Positions 29,841-40,970 are shown, numbered from the stretch's first letter. The stretch is 64,000 nt of DNA from Elysia chlorotica (GCA_003991915.1 RQTK01000668.1:75040-139039); one strand, 5' to 3'. Notes: generated by a model from the sequence alone, not told the origin. Numbers and translations are program-made.

Positions 29841-30335
29841 GATTATTTCTGGTCTGTGTTTTGAAGAAAAGAAACGCGTTCCAGCGCTGTTTTCAATACG
29901 AGTTGTCCCATACTGAGGTAAAACAGCAAAGTTCTAGAAGATAATTATATTTTTATCTCAGACAAATGTTTACTGATAATGCCTATATTTGATATTGACA
30001 TATTTCAAAACATTGTTCTCCTAGCCTGCCTAGAAAATGCATCACATTGATGGCATTCTCATGTGCATAATTATCTTCAACCAATTGAACACCATCTGGT
30101 GATATAATCCTGAATATGCAAAAAAGTTAGCGTAAGCAATACTGATAATAACTATGGCTTACGCTAAAATTGGAAGGGAATTTGCTTTTAGTTGCTGCTT
30201 TGTCATTTTCAGGCATAAAGCTCTGCAAATGGTTAAAGGTGTTCATTCAATTGTAAATACTGTCATTTACATCCACCCGCCCTGATGACGAGCAAGGGGA
30301 GTGATAATGACAGTGGTGACGACAGAGTGAAATGA
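29841..30335. other. No gene recognised
   Basis: A short GATGACGAGCAAGG...GTGGTGACGACAG stretch near 30290 is GC-richer, but no exon can be defined. Confidence 0.5.
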
Positions 30336-30340
30336 TTCTA

Positions 30341-30445
30341 GGGGTCGTAAGAACAACGTCGCAGTAGTTTATGACTCGTCGTAAGTCAATTAGCCTATCT
30401 TCTTACGACGAGGTGTAGGCAATCGCGACGTTGTACTTACGGCCC
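30341..30445. repeat. Palindromic MITE-like element, copy 2
   Basis: A near-perfect hairpin. The left arm is 30341-30385 (GGGGTCGTAAGAACAACGTC...) and the right arm 30402-30445, whose reverse complement reads GGGCCGTAAGTACAACGTCG.... The loop is only 16 bases. Its arm matches the element at 2028-2119 (shared ACAACGTCG..GTAG.TTA..ACTCGT). Confidence 0.8.
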
Positions 30446-30880
30446 ATAATTTCAACATTTCAAGATTACATTTATCTCGAACGGCATTGACATTATAGTT
30501 GTAGAATAACGACAATAACGTTACTTTTGCGCTCAACCCTAAAAAAATCGAGAGAAAAACTTGCAAAATTTGATCAGCCCAATTTGATTAAATCATACAG
30601 AGCTATGCGAGTGTGGACAGTGCAGATCAAAGGATTAAATGAGAGAGAAAAAAACCTGCCCATTGCTTTTTATTTAGACGCAAAATCTTTGGCTCTTGTC
30701 TCCAAAGTCGTCTGAATACAACTCCAGACCATTGTATCAGTTGGCTTAAAAAAAACTTTGTGAACGTGTACCTTATCAAGGCAAAATAGACTAGATCGGG
30801 TACTGGGCAGGCAGATCTCTGGTAGAGGACTTGTTTCTTAATAGGAGTTTCCAACAAAATGAAAACTGATGGTATAACTA
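30446..30880. other. No gene recognised
   Basis: Short open frames on both strands lack any recognisable domain. Confidence 0.5.
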
Positions 30881-30884
30881 ACTA

Positions 30885-31440
30885 ACCACCGATGTGAAAA
30901 CTAATAGTGTAAATCACAATTTCACCACAGAAGCAAGAACTAATAGTGTAAATCACAATTTCACCACAGAAGTAAGAACTAATCGTGTAAATCACAATTC
31001 ACCACAGAAGTAAGAACTAATAGTGTAAATCATAATTTCACCACAGAAGTAAGAACTAATAGTGTAAATCACAATTTCACCACAGAAGTAAGAACTAATT
31101 GTGTAAATAATTTCATCACAGAAGTAAGAACTAATAGTGTAAATCACAATTTCAGCACAGAAATAAGAAGTGTAAATCACAATTGCATCACAGAAGTAAG
31201 AACTAATAGCGTAAGTCACAATTTCACCACAGAAGTAAGAACTAGTAGCGTAAGTCACAATTTCACCACAGAAGTAAGAATTAATAGTGTAAATCACAAA
31301 AATTATTTCACCACAGAAGTAAGAATTAATAGTGTAAGTCACAAAAATTATTTCACCACAGAAGTAAGAATTAATAGTGTAAGTCACAATTTCACCACAG
31401 AAGTAAGAATTAATAGTGTAAATCACAATAAAATAATGGT
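30885..31440. repeat. 39-bp minisatellite
   Basis: About 14 units of GAACTAATAGTGTAAATCAC followed by AATTTCACCACAGAAGTAA, with length variants. Period 39 equals 13 codons, so a 144-codon frame stays open on the minus strand with repeats of the type YTISSYFCGEIV. There is no signal, splice or codon evidence for a gene. Confidence 0.95.
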
Positions 31441-31656
31441 GTAGATGTATAAATAACCAATGAGGTGAGAACTTTTGACGTAAATCACCATTTTACCACC
31501 GAGGCTTGAACTAATGGTGTAAATATAATCTCGGAAGCTAATGTAGACTTTGTCATAGATATACACAAGGCAAGTACGACTATCTACAACCCTGAAAGTT
31601 TAACCATTTGACTCGCGGTCCAAGGCAAAGGAAATGCGGGCCAACAACAACAACAA

Positions 31657-31701
<45 letters not shown>

Positions 31702-32390
31702 ACGATGAATTGTTTAAGTGAAATTTCCCGATGCAAGATAACGCTACCCTGCCAAAAACATCGAAATTTTTAAAGGAATCGGAATAGGCATATTTATTTT
31801 AAACGTGAAAGCGTACATCTGTCAAAAAAGGATGCTGAAATAACTCCAAAATATAGATTTACAGAGCGCCATTTTCAATAAACTCAACTCATAGCGCTTT
31901 TACAAAATCTTATTTCAACATGAAACAAATTATTTTCCAAAACTATTTTGCCTTCGATTATTAAATTGTTAAATGATTTTTTTGTTTGGATTTATATGAA
32001 AACGATATGAAGTATTGCACACAAAAACGACCTTTTGGGCGAATTGCTTCATAGGTATCGAGTTGAGTTTAATAGGTATTAATTTTGTATGACCCTTTCA
32101 GTCTGGAAAAGTCAAGTGGTAAAAGTCACAGATACACAGGATCATTATGCTTCTAATAAAATCAGAACACGCTAGAACTATGGACTCTCTTAATGTCAAC
32201 AGTCTACTGCAGTGACATTTTAAAGAACCTAAAATTTGTAATCCCATCCTGTGAGCGACTTATTTTTGTGACGCTCACAAGAAAGAATGTAAATTAATAC
32301 AAAATAATGCTTATGACCCCTAAATATCTTTGAATATCGGTTTTACACACCAAAAACCATTCTGCAGTTTTATTTTCATTAAAAAGTAAA
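31441..32390. other. No gene; CAA microsatellite at 31645-31701
   Basis: A (CAA)n tract of about 55 bases stands out from otherwise plain AT-rich sequence. Confidence 0.6.
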
Positions 32391-32399
32391 GGTGGTGTG

Positions 32400-32880
32400 G
32401 AAATGGGTTAATATCAATACAGTTGTATTTTGGACTTGGGGATTTCCAACCTTCTAAAATTGTTAATTTAGACTCTGCGTTTCCAACATTTCAGGTTTGA
32501 TGTATTTTTCACGCCGGCGTTTCAACTTTCAAGATATTTTGTATTATTGACACTGTTTCTCGCCTTGAAAAACTGGTGTGGGTGCATTATTTTCGATTTT
32601 TCAAGATTTTTCAAGATTTTAACGCATGGTTTCAACCTTTAAAGATTTTGTTATACGATTTCAAGCCTTCCAATATTGTTTGACACACTTTCAATTTTTA
32701 AAGATTTTCGATGCTTTTGATACAGGAATTCCAATTTTTGTATACTGTTGACACAGGGTCTTCAAACTTCCAATATTATCTATCTTTGAAGCCAATTTTT
32801 AACCCTGCAACACGTGTTTTTGCACGATTTTAAACATTTACATTATGCCTACCCAGTCCATCGTAAAAAGAAATCTCGGG
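32400..32880. repeat. Degenerate ~50-60-bp tandem repeat, part 2
   Basis: The GATTTCCAACCTTC / TTTCAACTTTCAAGATATTT core of the 29040-29840 array resumes here in eight or more diverged units. Together the two parts suggest one large array split by later insertions. Confidence 0.75.
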
Positions 32881-33302
32881 GTTTTCATTTTTCCATTTTA
32901 TCTCTTTTGTACATTCTGTTAATAGATGAACATATGCTTTTTCTATTTTTGTATTTTCATGTATCACAGGTTAGACGCTTGCTATAATGGTATCAGATTG
33001 TCATTAATACCCGATACCATTCAAAACCATTTATTTACCTGCGCAAATAATTGCAATATATTTCAAACTTGGATTTTCAGTTAAATCGTGTGTAACTCAA
33101 TTTGTCACCGTGCAATATTCCACGTGTTCAACAAATGACATATCCATGCTTTGTGCCAATCCTGGTAACTTTTGTTTGAGGTCTGGAAGAATATCCTGGA
33201 ACTTACTGTTAAGCTGTGTTCTACGAAAAGTTTTCGCTAACATCACACCACTAGATCTAACAATATACCTGGAGCTTATCAGTCACCGATACGCCTTCGT
33301 AG

Positions 33303-33443
33303 TTTATTTGGTTTAACGCCCAGCATTAGCACTATGTGGGCTATATTGTGGACGAGCCCCGAGACGGACGTCTGACAATTTTATGTGCTGCCTCACACGA
33401 GACAGGGCAGGGATACCACGACTCCTGTCTCAGCCGGTCACAT
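33303..33443 (-). mobile_element. SINE-like family A, truncated (first of a pair)
   Basis: It carries TTTAACGCCCAGCATTAGCA, GACGGACGTCTGACAATTTT and CTCCTGTCTCAGCCGGTCAC. Confidence 0.88.
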
Positions 33444-33471
33444 AAACCTTCAGAGTCACCGGGATGTCGAT

Positions 33472-33620
33472 GAGTTAAGTTGGTTGCTTAACGTCCAACA
33501 ACAGCACTATAGGCTATATTATGGACAGGCCCCAAGACGGACGTATGACAACTTTATGTGCTGCAACATATGAGTAGGTGCGGGGAGACCTATAGACTCC
33601 CGCCTCAGCCGATCACATTA
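33472..33620 (-). mobile_element. SINE-like family A, truncated (second of a pair)
   Basis: Same orientation as its neighbour, only 28 bases away, but with different substitutions (GACGTATGACAACTT, ATGAGTAGGTGCGGGGAGAC), so it is an independent or old copy and not a fresh duplication. The 33625-34120 flank holds nothing recognised. Confidence 0.85.
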
Positions 33621-34129
33621 CTGGGATATTGATAAGGGTGCTGATGCGCTTCGACAGTGCCTCGCTAGGGCACTCTACCAACAGGTCACCAAAACAAAGC
33701 TTCACAACACTATTGTCTTTAACCACAACACCATCAGCGCTTTACCAAAAAGCAAAGCCACCGAGGTTAGGTTTTTACCTTCATCGGTAATTACCGAAAA
33801 GGACCAGTCATGCTTTACAGTGCGGCCCACAGTTGTTTGGATAAACCACATTCTTTTTCCTGTCTTTCGGATGGTGCACCCGTTTCTTAATTAGAATGGG
33901 GTTTGCAAATGATTTTTGGACAATAGGAAAATAATAGACTATCTGCAATCGAGCGAAACCGTCGCCAACGAGCCCAACAAGGTTATGCATAAAATATGCC
34001 TGGGCTGTCTCGGAAAGGAAGGTTTTAGACCCGAAGAGGACCAGTCAATAATCAGTTTGTATTTTGTAAAACAGTGATATGAGAAAATAGGAGCTGTTCA
34101 CCATACGTGTAGATGGTAAACTTTCCAAA

Positions 34130-34400
34130 GTTCAGTTGTTTTTAATGGCACGCCAGCACAGTAAAACTAAAACATAATACTGTGCAATAGTAGCAACGGG
34201 ATTTTTTTTCCACCGATTGGTAAAAGCGTACAAATCCAGTATTAATTTGGTCACTTTAAAGTGAAGAATAAAATTGACAGTTTAAAACTTCCATGTCTAG
34301 GATTATAACAGTTACATTGTCATAATTATGCATCCTTAGCTAACAGAAGCAATCAGTATGCACCGAGGACTAACATAGTGAATACATCTTTCCAGTTATT
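34130..34400. repeat. Dispersed repeat family B, copy 2
   Basis: It carries TAATGGCACGCCAGCACAGT, AATAGTAGCAACGGG, GGTAAAAGCGTA and TAGGATTATAACAGTTACAT, in the same order as 14925-15190. Confidence 0.6.
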
Positions 34401-34488
34401 TTAAAGTCAGGTACAAATTTATTGCAGTGACCTCTCCAAAAGCTAAAAAAACAACAACAAAAAACACGACTCGTTAAACACTGAAAGT

Positions 34489-34645
34489 CTGGAATGGAAC
34501 CCACAGGGAAAGCAAAAAGTTGGACTATCTAAACAGACATGGCGAAGAAGTATGGAGGCAGAGATTAGGAGTGCTGGCAGGACATGGACTGAACTGAAGA
34601 GGGATGCCCAGAACCGAGTCAGATGGAGAGGCGTTGCAATTATAT
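34489..34645 (+). pseudogene. LINE polymerase C-terminal fragment (TWRRSMEAE...)
   Basis: A + frame reads WNPQGKQKVGLSKQTWRRSM, then EAEIRSAGRTWTELKRDAQN and RVRWRGVA. This is the hallmark tail of many invertebrate LINE polymerases (W.P.GKRKRGRP..TWRR...E....G.TW.EL...AQDRxRWR). The frame stays open to 34842, but recognisable similarity ends near 34640. It is a 5'-truncated relic in the opposite orientation to the neighbouring RTE-like relic. Confidence 0.85.
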
Positions 34646-34894
34646 TTTGGGTGCGATTGCTTAAGTTGACGCCACCCATGATCCATAGCTTGATCGTGCC
34701 ATATCGTTCACAACAGATTTTCAAGTCTAACGTGGTCCACCTCTGCCTTTTTGTTCTTGAGAGTTCCACTGTAGCGTTTGCTTTAAGAATTCTCTTACAT
34801 TTTTTTTTGCATAAACTACGTTTTGTCTGGAAGTACATCTGAACTATGTTTATTTGTTAAATGGAGAAGACGTCTTCTCCCAGAAAAATTTCAT

Positions 34895-35570
34895 TCAATT
34901 TAAGTCTCAAGGTGTGTCCTATCCATGGTTATCTTATATCCATCCTTTCCTCCATTGGTATTTGTCTTGTCACTTTATCCTTCAGATATCCAACATTTTT
35001 TTTATAAATGTCTGCAGTTTATAATTATTGTATTGCCCAGGTATTATTCCAATGGATTTCACATTTAAATTAAAGTTTAATATTAATTTTCTGAGATATG
35101 TTGATTGTTCCAAACAGTACTTCTGTCCACACGTTCGCATGCCTTGTAGTCCCTTTAAAATTCCTTTGACTAGTGAAGTCCACTCCTCAGGCTGCTTATC
35201 TGAAAAACAAAGGGTTGCTGTTATAAGTCTAAAGGTGTGTCCTTTCCATGGCTATCTTATATCCATCCTTTCCTCCATTGGTATCTGGTAAGCCTTGTTT
35301 TAAATGATTTTCTTACTTTGTCTTGCCACTTTATCCTTCGGGTATCCAACATTTTTTAAAATGTCTGCAGTTTCTTTAGAGTTAATGACCAAGTTCTCCA
35401 ACTAATTTCACATTTAAATCAAAGTTTAATCTTAATTTTCTAAGATATGTCGATTGTTACAAATAGTATTTTTGTCCACACTTAGGATGCCTTTTAGTCC
35501 CTATAAAATTCCTTTTGACTAGTGAACTCCACTCCACAGGCTGCTTATACGGAAAAATACAGGGTTGCTG
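34895..35570. repeat. ~325-bp tandem duplication
   Basis: GGTGTGTCCT..CCATGG at 34911 recurs at 35234, and the sequence between (GTCTGCAGTTT, TTCTGAGATATGTTGATTGT, CTTTGACTAGTGAAGTCCAC, GGCTGCTTATC) recurs in order. It lies at the C-terminal side of the minus-strand LINE relic and may be duplicated, decayed LINE sequence. Confidence 0.88.
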
Positions 35571-35971
35571 TTTAATCCGCACATCGGTGTATCCTGATAA
35601 CTGCCTGATTGCCTTCAATTTTTCAAATATAGCCTGTCTTATTCTTTCAAGTATTATCCTATTAAGTATTTCTGGTTATTACCTATGTACTTAATACCGT
35701 TGCTGTGGTATTGTTTCAACAACTTAATCGTGTGCCCATCTTTTGATTCCCCAGAAAATTCACCTTCCTATACTTTTACAAAAAAATTGAGCAACATGTC
35801 CAAAACTGTTAGTATATCCAGTTTAAGTCTTGGTTGGATGTCGTCTTGACCAGTTAGTTTTGAACGTCTTGGTCGCTTGCGTGATTTCTTCTTTCCATAG
35901 TGGTTCCATTTAAAAGTCGGTTTCTGCTTCGTGGTGAAAATGTCTGAAGGGCTGTCTGGAGGTGGCAATGG

Positions 35972-36075
35972 GTTGTTATTTGGCGTCCAACGTCAGCACT
36001 ATAGAGGCTATATTGTGTATGTGTTCCACGATTAACACATCCACGACTAACGTATGACAAGTTTACGTGCTGCCA
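35972..36075 (-). mobile_element. SINE-like family A nested in the LINE relic
   Basis: It carries GGCGTCCAACGTCAGCACTA, GAGGCTATATTGTG and GACTAACGTATGACAAGTTT, with GTGCTGCCAAACA at its end. It falls exactly between the linker and RT parts of the LINE. Confidence 0.85.
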
Positions 36076-36644
36076 AACATGGGTGGTCTTGTTCAGGAGC
36101 TGTTCAAGGTGGTTTCCCTTCTTTCCAACTGAACATTTTTATCCAGATATCGGGATTTGGTGTCGATCTTTGATTGTTTTCCTTATAGATTCCTTGTTAA
36201 TTGGTAGACTGATCTCTAGTTTCAGCTTGATCCTGCCTTCTTTGCTCTTTAAAATAGTTCTAAATAACTTTTTTCGTCTTTGTTTAACTCCTTTTCCGTG
36301 CTTTAGGGTCTTCTCTTAAATTTCTATACTAGACCTAACCCTGTTCATTTTTGCTGTTGTTTTCCTGTATTGTTCTAGTAACGTATTGTTCCCCGTGTTA
36401 TCTGTTCCACGCTTTTCTGTGTCCGACAACAGCAAACCAAGTTTCCACAATAGATTCTTTCATCGTGTTTGTTTGTCTAAATTCGAAAGTGGATCCCTTT
36501 ATCGTCTTCAAATGTGGGAAAGTATTTCAAATCTGTTCTGTTATTCCATTAAAAGCTTTTCTCTTGTCATCCTGAGGCAGATTTACCTGCAAATCAATGT
36601 TTTTCTTGACCAGATCCTCATCTCAGTTGTAATTTCAGCTTGGT

Positions 36645-36715
36645 CAGTTGAGTTGAGTTGAACGTTTTTACGGCACGTCAGCACAGTACCAGTTATATCA
36701 GTCGGGCCAGTAAAA
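36645..36715. mobile_element. Family B leading edge nested in the LINE relic
   Basis: GTTGAGTTGAGTTGAACG followed by TTTTTACGGCACGTCAGCAC and AGTACCAGTTATAT matches the start of the family B copy at 14925. It separates the LINE endonuclease part from the linker part. Confidence 0.6.
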
Positions 36716-37344
36716 GATGGCGAATTGTACGGACATTTGCACCTCTTCAACAGATCAACGTAAACTTCTGAAAACTTCCTAATATACTGAGCGTATGTTT
36801 CCTTCTTGTTTTGTTTACTGTTCTTAGGGGATTTCTGTAGTGGTGAAAGGTCGTTCCTCCAAAAAACAATTAGTTAATGGCACAAAGAGACACAAATCTT
36901 TCTCCAATGTCACGTGCCGAATGAATTCCACATGCCTTGTTCGTTTCTCAATATGTAATCTCCAATTTTTTCATTTATTTCTCTATTACAATGTTCAGCT
37001 CTTTTTGGAGGAAGCTCATTAAGCTGTGCAGCCTGCTGAAGATTATCCTTTCTCTTCTTAATTTGAATTGGAAAAAAACAACGAAAGATAAGGACAAAGA
37101 AGATCTCTCGTAAGCACGAGAAAATACGATTGATTAAGACGGGATGAATCCCAAAAGAAAAGAAACAAAGAGTGGAGCTGGATCAGGAAAGTATGGAGGG
37201 GGGGGGCTTCTTAGTTCTAAACCTGTGCAGTGCCAAGTTGCAATCAATGAAGTTCTATAACCCGACCAATAGGTCATGGCTAAGTGTGATGCCATTGCAA
37301 CCTCTTCAGTCAGGAAGACAGTGAACCTGATAGTTGAATACTCA

Positions 37345-37985
37345 GGGCATTACGCATAATAGAAACACATGGAGCAACAAGGAAAACAAGTGTAACCAAA
37401 ACTCATATAAGGCCCAAATAGAGACAAATCGCCAGGATATAAACAACTTGACTGGGAAAAGCTCCAAAGCATAACAAAGTAGAAAAAGATGAAAAGGTAA
37501 CAAGGAGAGAGGTAGGAGAATTACAGCTTGAAACTGGTGTCAATGTGAAATATGTGTGTGGGGAAGTACGTATGGAAAGGCAACGGCGCACTCCCAACAT
37601 GTGCAATCTTAACTATCGGCAACGCTCAAAACAAGACCCTTTGTCTGGTTTAGATAACTTAATGGCGGTCCAATACAATATCCAAATCACCAATTTTTTT
37701 AAAATCTTTGGACACAAGAGCATAAATTTCAGCCCATGAAGTCCTTTTGCTGAACATTTCTTGGACAAAGAATAAAGTGCACTTCAAACAGCTGTTGAAA
37801 TAGATATGTTTTTGTGAAGAAAAGAACATTACGTATTGTACATTTGTGTGAACTCGAACTTGAATATTCGCCTAGAGAAGACAAACGTCAAACAAGAAAC
37901 AATTTGTCTGTGATTTTCGTAATATATCACGCTTAAAACTTGGATTTTGTTGCTTGGTCATTGGTTTCTTAGAGAGACCATAGTT
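37345..37985. repeat. ~1-kb tandem duplication, copy 1 (SINE-free)
   Basis: From AATAGAAACACATGGAGCAA (37358) to TTGTTGCTTGGTCATTGG this block matches 38352-39095. It carries the uninterrupted site AAGGAGAGAGGTAG/GAGAATTACAGCTTG. Confidence 0.9.
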
Positions 37986-38339
37986 TTGTGTGTTTGTTCG
38001 TTTCTTAGCCACTTACGTCAACTAATAGACCACCGTTTGGTTGGTTGATTTCTTAGCCACTAACATCAACCAAGAGACCATCGTTTGGGTGGTTTGTGAT
38101 TTCTTAGCCACTGAGATCAACCAATAGACCATAATAAGTTTGTTCGTTTTTCCGTTCTAAACCTTAACGTCAACCAATAGACCAGTAAATCGTGTTAAAT
38201 GGTCTGTTCGTTTAAAACCATTAACACTTAACTAAGAAACCATCATTTTGTTGATTTTTTTTGTGTTTCTCAATAAATAACATGAACCAAGAGATCATTT
38301 CTTAACTGGTATTTTCGTTTTCTAACAGCTAACGTCAAA

Positions 38340-39095
38340 TAAAAGACTCAGAATAGAAACACATGGAGCAACCAAGGGAGAAAGTGTAACCAAAACTCAA
38401 GACGCAAATTGAGATAAATCGGCAAAAATCAATATGAAAAACTTGACTGGGAAAAGCTGCAAAGCATAACAAAAACAGAAAGTAGAAAGAGATGAAACGT
38501 GAACAAAGGAGAGAGGTAGTTGTAGTTTAATGTCCAAAATCAGCACTATTTAGGATATATTGTGGACGGACCCCAAGACTGACGTCTGATAATTTGATGT
38601 GCTGCCACACAAGGAGATAGGTGGGAAAACAGCTTGAAATTGATGTAAATGTGAACTATGTGTGTGGGGAACTAGGTATAGAGCGGCAAAGATTCACGCC
38701 CAACATGTGCAATCTTTACACAACTATCGGTAACATTGAAAACAAGAAACATTGTCTGGTTGAGAGATCTTAGTGGCGGTCGAATCTATATCAATATCCA
38801 AAGCATCAACGGTTTTTGAAATCTGACACAGAGCATATATTTCAGCCCATGCAGTCATTTTGCTGAACATTTCTTGGACAAAAAAGAATAGACACTCGAA
38901 CAACAGTTGAAATAGAAACTTTTTTGTGAAGAAAAGACACATTCAGTTTGGTACCTTTTTGTGAACTAAAACTTGAATACCCGCCGAGTAGACCAACATC
39001 AAACAAGAGACCATAATATGATGGTCTATGATTTTCCCAATATCTTACGCCATGCTAAAAACTATTGATTTTGTTGCTTGGTCGTTGGTTTCTTT
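38340..39095. repeat. ~1-kb tandem duplication, copy 2 (SINE-bearing)
   Basis: Diverged second copy, offset 994 bases at its start. It contains a SINE-like insertion at 38520-38610 that copy 1 lacks. Confidence 0.9.
38520..38610 (-). mobile_element. SINE-like family A insertion with target-site duplication
   Basis: It is flanked by AAGGAGAGAGGTAG (38506-38519) and AAGGAGATAGGTGG (38611-38624), a 14-base target duplication with two mismatches. The paralogous site in the neighbouring duplicate has a single AAGGAGAGAGGTAG. In its own orientation the copy runs from GTGTGGCAGCACATCAAATT to GGACATTAAACTACAA, i.e. it is 5'-truncated before the tRNA-like head. Confidence 0.92.
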
Positions 39096-39689
39096 GCGTG
39101 TTACACCAACCAAGAGACCATTTGGTTGGTTTGTCGTTTCTTTCTTAGCCACTAACGCCAACCAAGAGACCATCGTTGTGTTTGTTTCTTAGCCACTAAC
39201 ACCAACCAAGAGACCATCGTTTTGTTTGTTTGTTCGTTTCTTAGCCACTAACATCAACCAAGAGACCATCGTTTTGTTTGTTTGTTTCTTAGCCACTAAC
39301 ATCAACCAAGAGACCATCGTTTTGTTTGTTTGTTTCTTAGCCACTAACACCAACCAAGAGACCATCGTTTTGTTTGTTTGTTTCTTAGCCACTAACACCA
39401 ACCAAGAGACCATCGTTTTGTTTGTTTGTTCGTTTCTTAGCCACTAACATCAACCAAGAGACCATCGTTTTGTTTGTTTCTTAGCCACTAACATCAACCA
39501 AGAGACCATCGTTTTGTTTGTTTGTTTCTTAGCCACTAACACCAACCAAGAGACCATCGTTTTGTTTGTTTGTTTCTTAGCCACTAACATCAACCAAGAG
39601 ACCAATTTTGTTCGTTGTTCTTGTTTTCTACCTTAACGTCAACCAAGAGACCATTAAATTGTGTTGAATGTTCTGTTCATTTAAAACCA

Positions 39690-40800
39690 TTAACGCTTAA
39701 CTAAGAAACTATCAATTTGTTGATTGGTTTGTTTTCCTAATGAATAACATAAACCAAGAGACCATTTATGTGTTGGTTTGGTTTGTTTCTTAATGAATAA
39801 GACCAACCAAGAGACCAGTTTGTCGGCTTGTCTGTTCGTTTTTTAACACATCAAATAAAAGATTGTTGCTGGTCTAACTTCAAAATGACCAATTAGGCTT
39901 GGCCTGTTCATGTTTTAACTAACGTCAACCAAGATGCCATGTGTTGATTGTTTCCTAATAAATGGCATTAATGGTTGTTTTTTCTTAACCACAAACGTCC
40001 ACTAGCAGACCATGAATTTTTTAGGTTGGTCTGTTTATTAACCAGTAACGTCAAAAAATAATTTTTGTTCAATCAATATTTTTGTCACGTGATTCAATAA
40101 AGCTTCGAGGTTATTTGCAATATGTGGTTCAAAAAGTCTCGGGGCTACTACTAAATCTGTATTCGACATAGATTTGGGAGTTTCAACAACAACTATATGC
40201 CAGAATATGCACGATCGTTTAAACGACAATAACTAAGAAACTATCAATTTGTTGATTGGTAGGTTTGTTTCCAATGAATAACAACTAAGAAACCATTATC
40301 TTTTTTTGTTTCATAAAGAATAACATGAACCAAGAGATCATTGTTGGCTGGTATGTTCGGTATGTTCGTTTTTCAACAACTAACGTCAAATAAAAAACTA
40401 GCGGTTGGTCTCACTTCAACAAATAGACCATTTAGCCTTGGCCTCTTAACAACTAACGTCAACGAAGATGCCATTTGTTGTTTGGTATGTTTGACTTCCA
40501 TTAAATATCACCAACCAAGAGACCATCTCTTAGTTGTTCTTTTCTTAACCACTAACGTCAACTGGCAAACCATTAATTTTGTTTGTTGGTTGGTCTGTTT
40601 ATTAACCAGTAACGTCAAAAAATAATTTTTGTTCAATCAATATTTTTTGACGCGATTCAATAAAGCATCGAGAGTGTTTTTTTGCATCATTTGGTTCAAA
40701 TAGTCTTCGGGCTACATCTAAACATTCTAACAAAGATAGGAGTTTTAGCAGCAATCAAAATTTTATGCCAGAATATTACAGGACCATTTAAACAACAGTA
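39690..40800. repeat. ~564-bp tandem duplication
   Basis: TATTAACCAGTAACGTCAAA and TTTTTGTTCAATCAATATTT, with a following ATTCAATAAAGC.TCGAG, occur at 40036 and again at 40600. The preceding AACTAAGAAAC..ATCAA units are likewise doubled. Part of this is decayed 48-bp minisatellite. Confidence 0.85.
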
Positions 40801-40882
40801 TCTAGTAATTAATATTTAGGTATCATTTAAGGTCGTGTTTCCACCCACAAAATATAATAATTTTTGGCTGTTGATCGTACAG

Positions 40883-40970
40883 GGTAGAGGGCAGTCATTG
40901 TGGATCAGCGAGTGTGGAATTTTACGTCTCCCAAGTTCGCGCGGTGGTAGTGAAAGCAAGCACAATTTCG
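40883..40970 (+). CDS. Candidate isolated exon of unknown gene
   Basis: A GC-richer 88-base island is bounded by GATCGTACAG and GTAAGA. Two frames are open throughout: GRGQSLWISECGILRLPSSR... and VEGSHCGSASVEFYVSQVRA.... No family is recognised. It may be a single exon of a gene whose other exons lie elsewhere, or chance. Confidence 0.25.

Larger units (their letters stand above)
35560..37040 (-). pseudogene. Decayed RTE-like LINE (endonuclease C-term, linker, RT N-term)
   Basis: Reading the minus strand from high to low coordinates gives, in order: an endonuclease end (37000-36700) with GERFVSLCAIN, stop, LFFGGTTFHHY and RGANVRTIRHLLLARL, recalling the family pattern GE.F.DFCA.N.LVIGGT.F.H ... 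RGADV.SDHHLLLARL; a linker (36600-36100) with VETWFAVVGHRKAW and EQYRKTTAKM; then an RT start (35968-35560) with EEITQATKTFKT, KLTGQDDIQPRLKLDILTVL and ILERIRQAIFEKL. Frames shift repeatedly and stops are many. Two short elements (35972-36075 and 36650-36710) interrupt it. The RTE-type assignment rests on the endonuclease and RT motifs and is moderately sure. Confidence 0.75.
37960..39860. repeat. 48-bp minisatellite (core 39120-39620)
   Basis: The unit is TTAGCCACTAACACCAACCA, AGAGACCATCGTTTTGTTTG then TTTGTTTC; perfect 48-bp steps occur at 39241, 39289 and 39337, with 52-bp variants. Diverged relatives flank the core from 37960 and continue to about 40560. It overlaps the ends of the 1-kb duplication. 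Period 48 (16 codons) keeps frames open on both strands. Confidence 0.93.

Noticed and set aside
30992..31426. 144-codon minus-strand frame with YTISSYFCGEIV repeats
   Set aside because: It coincides exactly with the 39-bp minisatellite, with no start context, splice site or codon signal.
39120..39620. CRISPR-like or coding 48-bp repeat
   Set aside because: The units are contiguous and TTTG-rich, without spacers, and open on both strands purely because of the period.
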